Shown here: positions 9,304 to 14,226 of the stretch, piece after piece
Layout: every line of letters starts with the position of its first letter
How positions within the stretch are numbered: the stretch's first letter is position 1
Source of the DNA: Podochytrium sp. JEL0797
Lineage: Eukaryota > Chytridiomycota > Chytridiomycetes > Chytridiales > Chytriomycetaceae
Assembly: GCA_027596195.1 (NCBI GenBank)
Contig: JADGJG010000681.1
Coordinates: forward strand, 1-14,226
DNA length: 14,226 nt
Direction of reading: 5' to 3'
Translations under genes and position numbers: made by a program
Notes under the pieces: generated by a model
Seen by the model: only the letters and a program-made list of their open reading frames with translations
Database searches by the model: none
Told to the model about the DNA's origin: nothing

Positions 9304-10269
9304 TCACGACCAAAAAGAACTCGCCGCGGTTCGAATCGCGGGGGTAAAATACATAATCAAGAGAGGATTAATGACTGTTTCCAGTGCCACCAATTCCCCC
9401 GCGATTCCCGTCATCAACCCCGTTTCTCGTACGCTTTGCGGCAGCAAAGTATACACAATTATCGGAATGTAGCAGATGAACAGTAATGACGTCATTAATG
9501 TAAGCGACAGACTCATTTTACGTTGCTTTTTATAAAATTAAAATCGAGGGTCGTTCAAAAGAGAAAAGGTCAAATCTTACCAATTGAACACGAACCGATT
9601 CCTTCAGACCTTCAATCTCTTTTTTTGCTGAAAAGTAGGCAAACACGTATAAACACACGGTCGCGGTCACAACGAAACAGAAGCTCGCGAGCATCAGCGA
9701 GAAGAATATCTCAAAGTGCGGACTTTGTGCGGGGACAAGATTATCTGTCACGTTCATCTGTCCGTTCCGGAGACATGTTATAATTAGTTGAGTGGTGGGG
9801 TTTTTCAGAAACGAAATCAACTCACGCAATCGGCAAACGTCGAAATAATAATAATCGCGACCATCACCAAAGGCGAAACCAACCAGACGAAATATCTCAC
9901 ATCTCCACCCCCACTCCTCCCACACAAGACAAAATATCTCTCCGCTGCGAGACACAAATTCGCGGCCATGACACCCAAAACGCTCACGCAGCTCAAACAC
10001 GCAATCGCGCGTGAGGCGATCGAGTCCGTCGAGTTTTCGACATGTAGAATCACTGCGTAGTGGGTGAGTTGGGCGATGCTCCAGAATAGGTCGACTGCAA
10101 TCAGGCCGCAGAGGCAGTGTGCGAGTCTGTCCGCGAGGAGGTGGTGTCGGCCTCGAACGAGGGTGATGAGAATCCACAAGTTCAAGAGCATCCCGATAGC
10201 ATAGGTTGGGACAAAGAGGTAGTAGGATATGTAAAAGTTTGGATCTGAGGATGGGGATTCGACCACCAT
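9304..10269 (-). CDS. Rhodopsin-like 7TM receptor, gene 2
   Basis: Three exons (10269-9826, 9757-9581, 9525-9304) give 280 residues and seven hydrophobic segments at about 16-38, 47-74, 87-109, 124-145, 163-190, 211-236 and 246-270. Class A-like landmarks: LAAERYF ending TM3 (ERY at 110-112), ICYIP in TM6 (225-228) and ETVINPLLIMYFTPAIR closing TM7, closer to canonical NPxxY than gene 1. Possible N-glycosylation sites sit in outer loops: NST at 79 and NVT at 150. It is a paralogue of the neighbouring gene: the run before TM6 (VRVQLQRKMSLS) matches IRIKLERKILLS there, and both have an intron at the end of TM4. The intron before TM6 is unique to this gene, and gene 1 has one in TM7 instead. Introns are 68 and 55 nt. 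The start ATG at 10269 follows an ACCACC context. Ligand unknown; receptor function inferred from topology and motifs. Confidence 0.75.
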
Positions 10270-10417
10270 GATTCGGTTTCTTTTTTGGGAAGGGCGGGAG
10301 GAATGAATGAATGGATTTTTTTCTATTCAAGGCGCGCGTTTCATGCAAACTTTCTTCTCCCTGAGCAAATTACGAGCTTGGAGAGGGGGGTTTTAAAAAA
10401 ATGTTCTGTAACAATTA

Positions 10418-10442
10418 TATCCTTCGCCGAGCTTGTCAATGC
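10418..10442 (-). repeat. 25-bp copy of mL44 coding sequence, intergenic
   Basis: This 25-bp stretch is identical, in the same orientation, to 10713-10737 inside the mL44 coding region (the part encoding DKLGEGY). It lies about 100 bp past the mL44 stop, in that gene's 3' flank or UTR. Flanking bases do not match, so it is an isolated fragment. Confidence 0.9.
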
Positions 10443-10444
10443 TC

Positions 10445-10465
10445 AACGCGATTGATTATCGCGTT
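10445..10465. repeat. Perfect 8-bp inverted repeat, 5-nt loop
   Basis: AACGCGAT (10445-10452) and ATCGCGTT (10458-10465) flank TGATT. It sits between mL44 and 7TM gene 2 and directly follows the 25-bp mL44 fragment. It could form a small hairpin in the mL44 3' UTR or be a dimeric binding site. Confidence 0.6.
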
Positions 10466-10543
10466 CCGCACCAAATGAGAATGATGTAATTGTATGTCCA
10501 TTTATAGCAAGCCATGCACATTAAAAAAAGAAATACGAAACAA

Positions 10544-11446
10544 TCAACTTGAAGTTGCTGGTGGTGCAGACGCAAGATCCTTCATCAAGAAGGACACATT
10601 CGCTTCCTCCAACAAATCAGCAGGCAATTGCACATCCTTGACTTCCTTTGTAAAGTGTCGTTCGAGGGCGTTTTTGCAGGCACGCGTTTCAGCCATGGCA
10701 ATCGAAGATCCGTATCCTTCGCCGAGCTTGTCAATGCCTGAGTATACGCCAACAATAAAGACAGGATTCGTGGACAATCGACCAGTTTCTTTGAGCATTC
10801 GCGAGACGGGAGATTGTTTGTTTTGGTCTTTGAGCAGTTGACGCAGGACTTGTTTTGGGTTGTTGTTGAGTTTGAGGTGGGACGCCACATCGACGGTTCG
10901 CGAGTGGATGTGATTTGTGATGAAGGAGTTGACTGCTTTCGCGCCCTGTTCTTCGTAGAGAGAGCCAACGAGCTGCTGGACCACGCGGGCGACGACGACG
11001 GCGGGGTCCTTGTCGCTCTGCTTCTTGTTCCAGCGCATGACGTGTTGCACGCCGAGGGAGCGGCCGACACTCGCGAGGGCCTTGTCGCCCTGGAACGCGT
11101 GGACAAGAGACTCGACGGCGGAGGCGGGCAGCCGCGGGTACGAGGCTTGCAGCCACGACGTTGTGTGGAACGCGAGGAGGCGCTGGCCGAGGAGTCCGCG
11201 GCGGAGGGCGAGGTCAGAGGCGTCTTCGCTAGGAGAGATGCTAGGAGTGTCGCTAGGAGAGCTAGACGTATCGCTAGATGCGACATAGGACACGTGCGTC
11301 AGGGCAGCCTGCAGCGCCGTGGGCGATGCCAGGGCAACACCGCTTCGCGCCGAAAACGCTGCGAGTGCCGCGGATTCGGCGGTGGTGAGAGTGCGTGCGT
11401 GTCGCATCGAGGGCAATAGGCGCCGTGCCAAGAGGTGTTGGAGCAT
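10544..11446 (-). CDS. Mitochondrial large ribosomal subunit protein mL44 (Mrpl3-like)
   Basis: mL44 is a structural protein of the mitochondrial large ribosomal subunit, derived from RNase III, with a dead nuclease fold plus a double-stranded RNA-binding domain. One exon, 300 residues. The start at 11446 gives MLQHLLARRLLPSMRHARTL, a basic, acid-free amphipathic run typical of a mitochondrial presequence; a further in-frame ATG at 11524 would bury it behind a hydrophobic stretch and overlap the neighbour. Residues about 80-180 are the RNase III-like domain: LALRRGLLGQRLLAFHTTSW, YPRLPASAVESL, then VVQQLVGSLYEEQG. The acidic catalytic residues of the RNase III signature are absent, as in the family. 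Residues about 195-270 are the dsRBD-like part: NPKQVLRQLLKDQNKQSP, NPVFIVGVYSG, ETRACKNALERHF. A Ser/Asp/Pro insertion (about 57-78) comes from a 12-bp coding minisatellite. The gene is divergent from Pgs1 with 34 bp between starts. Confidence 0.9.
   Translation of the reverse strand: MLQHLLARRLLPSMRHARTLTTAESAALAAFSARSGVALASPTALQAALTHVSYVASSDTSSSPSDTPSISPSEDASDLALRRGLLGQRLLAFHTTSWLQASYPRLPASAVESLVHAFQGDKALASVGRSLGVQHVMRWNKKQSDKDPAVVVARVVQQLVGSLYEEQGAKAVNSFITNHIHSRTVDVASHLKLNNNPKQVLRQLLKDQNKQSPVSRMLKETGRLSTNPVFIVGVYSGIDKLGEGYGSSIAMAETRACKNALERHFTKEVKDVQLPADLLEEANVSFLMKDLASAPPATSS
11226..11281 (-). repeat. 12-bp coding minisatellite within mL44
   Basis: GCTAGGAG recurs at 11228, 11240 and 11252 (12-bp period), with decayed echoes at 11261 and 11272. 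On the coding strand it yields the Ser-Pro-Ser-Asp/Glu-rich insertion near residues 57-78 of mL44. A multiple of three keeps the frame when the copy number changes. Confidence 0.75.
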
Positions 11447-11480
11447 TTCGAAAGCAAAACAAAACAGAAAAAAAGAAAAG
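11447..11480. promoter_or_regulatory. 34-bp bidirectional 5' region, mL44 / Pgs1
   Basis: Only 34 bp, mostly A with scattered G and C on the plus strand, separate the divergent start codons of mL44 and Pgs1. Both 5' UTRs must be tiny, or the transcripts start inside each other's coding sequence. No TATA box is seen. Both products act in mitochondria, so shared regulation is plausible. Confidence 0.6.
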
Positions 11481-12632
11481 ATGCAAGCTGTGCCAGAAGA
11501 CATCCACATCCTCGAGTCGCCCACTGACTTCTATGGCGAACTCATGCACGGCATCCGCACTGCGAAACACCGCATTGCGCTAGCCTCGCTGTACGTGGGA
11601 CACACAGAGACTGAGCTGGCCTCTGGCCTGGCGAACGCCCTCGAGGCAAACCCGTCCCTGCGCCTGCACATCCTCGTGGATCACATGCGTGGCACGCGTC
11701 CCGACCGCAACGGCGAGTCCACAGCAACCCTGCTGGCCCCGCTGGTCCGCCAATTCCCCGCACAAGCCTCCGTGTCGCTGTTTGAATTCCCCACAAACAA
11801 CCCGCTAAGGAAACTCGTGCCCGCAAGGTTCAACGAGGCATTTGGTCTGCAGCACATCAAGGCCTATGTCTTTGACGATAACGTCATCATTTCAGGTGCG
11901 AATCTGAACAAGGACTATTTCACGGATCGGTGAGTGCATTATCAAAACAAACTAGTTTCGAAAACTGACACAAAACACTCCCACAAAAGCCAAGATCGCT
12001 ACATCCTCATCAAAAACAACAAACAAGTCGCAAACTACTTCACATCCCTCCTCGAAACCATTGGCCACCACTCCAACTCCATCTCCCCCAAAGTCTCCCA
12101 GGACCCCGTCACGATCGTCAAATCCACTTCCACCCTCGCAGATATTTCAAAAGCCCTCACCACCTTTTCAACCACCACAACCGCCACCCTCCCACCCAAC
12201 GCCCTCTCCACCGCCGCCCTCCCCACCCTCCTCCCCTCCGAAACCGCCACAACAATCACCCCCATCCTCCAATCCGGTCCATGCAACCTCCAAACCGAAA
12301 CCCACTTTCTCACATCCCTTCTCCAAAACCTGCGGTCCTCCCCGACCCCTACCACAACCGTCCTTTCCTCCGCGTACTTCAACCTCCCGTCGCGCTTCCA
12401 AACTCCAATCCTGCGCGCTTCAGATGCCTCGAAATTCGAGTTTCTCCTCGCGGCACCGGAAGCGAATGGGTTTTTTGGGAGTAAAGGTGTGTCTCGGCAT
12501 TTGCCGTTTGCCTACACGTTTTTGGTGGGTCGGTTTTGGGACAAGGTTGTGGCGTTGGGGCAGGTTGGGAGGATTCAGGTGAAGGAGTATAAGAGGGAAG
12601 GATGGACGTATCATGCGAAAGGTGTGTGTTTA

Positions 12633-12669
<37 letters not shown>

Positions 12670-13055
12670 TTTCGAGTTGGAGAGCGAGAGACTCTAGTCA
12701 CCGCGGACTTCGAACCCCCGTCACTTCTCGTTTTGTCAGTTCTAACCAATCCTACTACCCAATCAAACAAAAACAAAAAGGAATCTGGATCTCCACCCCC
12801 ACGACCCCCACCTCCGGCCCGCACATGACCGTGATTGGATCCAGCAACTACGGGTACCGCTCCTTCTCGCGGGACCTTGAAGCCGGGGTCGTGATTCGCA
12901 CGCGGGATGTGGGGTTACAGACGCGGTTGCGGGACAATTTGGCGCGGTTGCAGGGGTATTGTGGGAGAGTCGATGAGGGGGAGTTTGGGAGGGTTGAGAG
13001 GCGGCCGGGGGTTTTTGTGAGGATTGCGGCGAGGATCGTGAAGACAATGTTGTAA
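11481..13055 (+). CDS. PGS1: CDP-diacylglycerol-glycerol-3-phosphate 3-phosphatidyltransferase (Pgs1)
   Basis: Pgs1 joins CDP-diacylglycerol and glycerol 3-phosphate to make phosphatidylglycerophosphate, the committed step to cardiolipin at the mitochondrial inner membrane. Exons 11481-11929, 11990-12621 and 12781-13055 give 451 residues. It belongs to the phospholipase D superfamily. The first HKD motif is HIKAYVFDDNVIISGANLNK (H125, K127, D132), spanning into DYFTDRQDRY across the first intron. The second is YHAKGIWIS (H358, K360), with GSSNYGYRS and RDLEAG after it; the second motif lacks the Asp, which is normal for eukaryotic Pgs1. Other family marks: SPTDFYGELMHGIRTAKHRI, ALASLYVG and PARFNEAFGLQH. 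The first ATG (11481) begins almost at the catalytic domain, so no presequence is visible. Introns: 60 nt (GTGAGT...AAAAG) and 159 nt, the latter with a (TG)16 tract near its donor. Close to the family core length. Confidence 0.95.
12635..12666 (+). repeat. (TG)16 microsatellite in Pgs1 intron 2
   Basis: Sixteen uninterrupted TG units begin 13 nt inside the second Pgs1 intron, whose donor is itself GTGTGTGT. The tract may vary in length between strains and offers many cryptic GT dinucleotides. Confidence 0.95.
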
Positions 13056-13128
13056 GGGGGCTTTTCTGAATCGAAGTTTAGAACTTTTGGAGACAGAGTC
13101 TCACCACTTTGGCCAAATTATTGATGAG

Positions 13129-13134
13129 AATAAA
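13129..13134 (+). terminator. AATAAA polyadenylation signal after Pgs1
   Basis: AATAAA lies 74 nt past the Pgs1 stop codon, the first such hexamer downstream. Position fits a fungal 3' end; usage is not shown. Confidence 0.5.
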
Positions 13135-13193
13135 AGGGGGAAGAATTTCTCTAATCACTCTTTGGAGGTTTTTGAATCCAACCGAGTCCAACC

Positions 13194-13457
13194 TCAACCA
13201 AATATTGTTGGCCCCCCTACAACCCTGTCTTTTGAAGTTCGCAGTGAGGGGCAACTTGCTGTGGAATCCAAAAGTCGTCCGGCTGGGTTTGGAAACATCA
13301 CTTTCTGGTTATCCACTTTAAAGGCGGAATACTGATGACCCCCCTGCAACACTTTCTTGTTAAACTTCTTGTATGCGTCTTTGAAGTTTGTAATGAGGGA
13401 CGGGGGCTCACTTGGCCCTGCAATTGGACCATTTTGTGGAACAGGGTCTTTTTGCCA
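13194..13457 (-). pseudogene. Stop-free minus-strand remnant, 87 codons
   Basis: On the minus strand this segment is open for 87 codons between two stops but has no early ATG (first Met is past the middle). It reads KFNKKVLQGGHQYSAFKVDN and PNPAGRLLDS. It follows directly from a decayed copy of the right-edge exon. The DNA also holds an internal diverged repeat: a (C)5-6 run, then TTTGAAGTTYGYARTGAGGG, at about 13211-13264 and 13339-13443. I do not recognise the product. It may be a degenerate extension of the right-edge gene family, or chance. Confidence 0.35.
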
Positions 13458-13460
13458 TCA

Positions 13461-13566
13461 AGTCGAAATGGAAGTCACAGGCTTCCGGGACGATTTGAAC
13501 TCCTTGTTGGTTTTGACCAGGACATGTGGTAGAAAATAAGGCAAGCCAGGGAATAGAACGAAATTC
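13461..13566 (-). pseudogene. Decayed copy of the EFRS block of the right-edge exon
   Basis: Minus-strand sequence here aligns with 13990-14118. It begins EFRSIPWLALF against EFRSFPWFATA, then VKTNKEFKSSRKP against VKIQKGIQYVPKA, with small indels that shift the frame and a TGA (13460-13458) inside the aligned region. The plus-strand signature CCAGGGAAWAGAACGAAATT is shared by both. It reads as a broken tandem duplicate. Confidence 0.6.
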
Positions 13567-13625
13567 CTAATGATTTAACAGCGCGGGGATATAACCATTT
13601 TTCTTTTGCAATGGAAATAAAGGTC

Positions 13626-13655
13626 TGCGACCACCGCGGCCGAGAACCTCAAAAT
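13626..13655 (-). repeat. Fragment 3 of the FExxGR repeat
   Basis: The minus strand encodes NFEVLGRGGRR here, matching TFEFFGRSGRKK in the intact exon; DNA similarity ends soon after, at the Arg-Pro that follows. It directly abuts the second, longer copy. Confidence 0.5.
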
Positions 13656-13663
13656 TCCTGCCT

Positions 13664-13783
13664 AAACTTTGACTCCAAAAAGGAGCATTTGAGTCTATAA
13701 AATACGTTATCTAAAGGCGCCATATTGATGTGGGATCATTATTGCGCCCACTGCGCTCACTGCGCCCGGGAAACTCAAAACTT
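13664..13783 (-). pseudogene. Decayed copy 2 of the right-edge terminal exon
   Basis: The minus strand matches 13807-13954: FEFPGRSERSGRNNDPTSIW against FEFFGRSGRKKDPTSIWRFE, then YFIDSN in both. An in-frame TAG replaces the Glu codon and a deletion of about 35 bp removes the stop region, joining GACTCAAATGC straight to the 3' flank CCTTTTTGGAGTCAAAGTTT. That flank is shared exactly with copy 1, so the duplicated unit includes non-coding 3' sequence. Confidence 0.65.
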
Positions 13784-13841
13784 TCACAAAACTTTAGCAT
13801 ACTGTGAAACTTTGACTCCAAAAAGGATTATGAAATCTTGC

Positions 13842-14226
13842 TTAAATCGTGTACCCTTTTGCAAGTGCGTTTGAGTCTATAAAATAAGCCATCTCAAAGC
13901 GCCATATGGATGTGGGATCCTTTTTGCGACCACTGCGCCCGAAAAACTCAAAAGTAGGGTTCACTTGTACCATTTTCTGTAATAAGTCTTTGCTATCAGC
14001 TGAAACGGAATTCCAGGCTTTTGGGACGTACTGAATGCCCTTTTGGATTTTGACACGAACATTCGGTGGAGGGGTAGGAGACGCAGCCGTCGCAAACCAG
14101 GGAAAAGAACGAAATTCCCACTGACCATACTGTATTTTACGAGAAAGAAGCGCGTTTCGAATTGTCAGATTTGTAAATCTTTGAGAAAAAAAATCAAAAC
14201 AAAAAAAAGTGACTCACAGGTACACG
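13842..14226 (-). CDS. Last exon of an unrecognised gene entering from the right edge
   Basis: A minus-strand gene runs in from beyond the window. Its visible upstream exon is 14226-14218, followed by an 88-nt intron (14217-14130) with donor GTGAGT, a branch-like CTGAC and acceptor TACAG. The last exon, 14129-13842, is open for 95 codons to TAA. It begins YGQWEFRSFPWFATAASP, then VRVKIQKGIQYVPKAWNS, FEFFGRSGRKKDPTSIW and YFIDSNALAKGYTI. The frame is supported by partial copies downstream that preserve FExxGRxGR and DPTSIWR..YFIDSN. I do not recognise the family: Gly/Arg-rich with aromatic residues, no membrane segment. A second frame opening with ATG (14128) runs about 56 codons and is less conserved. 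Convergent with Pgs1. Confidence 0.5.

Noticed and set aside
9484..9496. TGACGTCA palindrome (CRE-like)
   Set aside because: It lies within the last coding exon of 7TM gene 2 and encodes conserved TM6 residues, so a regulatory role is unsupported.
10814..11419. 201-codon plus-strand frame opposite mL44
   Set aside because: The minus-strand frame has a presequence, an RNase III-like fold and a dsRBD. The opposite frame is a GC-driven mirror.
12061..12582. 173-codon Pro/Ser-rich plus-strand frame in Pgs1 exon 2
   Set aside because: It overlaps the correct Pgs1 frame, which joins two HKD halves. The Pro runs come from the C-rich composition.
13690..13935. TATAAAATA boxes in the right-edge repeats, as promoters
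   Set aside because: On the other strand these are codons for the conserved YFIDS stretch in the exon copies, so the match is a by-product of coding sequence.
13056..14226. Whole right edge as a transposon or LTR
   Set aside because: No terminal inverted repeats, target-site duplications, tRNA primer site or transposase/reverse-transcriptase motifs were seen. A tandem exon duplication explains the repeats better.

Overview
The window looks like eukaryotic nuclear DNA from a fungus, most likely an early-diverging zoosporic (chytrid-type) one. Genes are tightly packed on both strands and are broken by many short GT-AG introns (mostly 50-180 nt, often with CTGAC/CTAAC-like branch points). The PP2A B56, Scy1/Cex1, MARVEL, mL44 and Pgs1 products read as fungal. 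Two rhodopsin-like 7TM proteins point away from Dikarya. The taxon is my inference; no rRNA, tRNA or marker gene is present to settle it.

Layout, left to right. 1-201: a C-homopolymer edge followed by what looks like the end of an intron. 202-2751 (+): PP2A regulatory subunit B56, ten exons visible, 5' end missing. 2945-4536 (+): a four-helix MARVEL-like membrane protein with a long disordered N-terminus. 4598-7849 (-): a complete nine-exon Scy1-like pseudokinase (SCYL1/Cex1 type). 7916-9117 (-) and 9304-10269 (-): two related 7TM GPCR-like genes in tandem. 10544-11446 (-): mitochondrial ribosomal protein mL44, one exon. 11481-13055 (+): phosphatidylglycerophosphate synthase Pgs1, three exons, divergent from mL44 with only 34 bp between the start codons. 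13056-14226: convergent minus-strand material, namely the last exon of an unrecognised gene entering from the right edge, followed by decayed partial tandem copies of that exon.

Functional links are loose, as is normal for a fungal chromosome: B56 (phosphatase targeting), Scy1-like (COPI trafficking/tRNA export), MARVEL (plasma-membrane domains), GPCR-like receptors (sensing). mL44 and Pgs1 share one promoter region and both serve mitochondria, which makes co-expression plausible.

The most unusual items are the GPCR-like pair, the decaying terminal-exon array at the right edge (which lacks long ATG-initiated frames and is easily missed), a 45-bp exact duplication that copies a splice acceptor in the B56 gene, and a 25-bp fragment of mL44 coding sequence repeated just past its stop codon.
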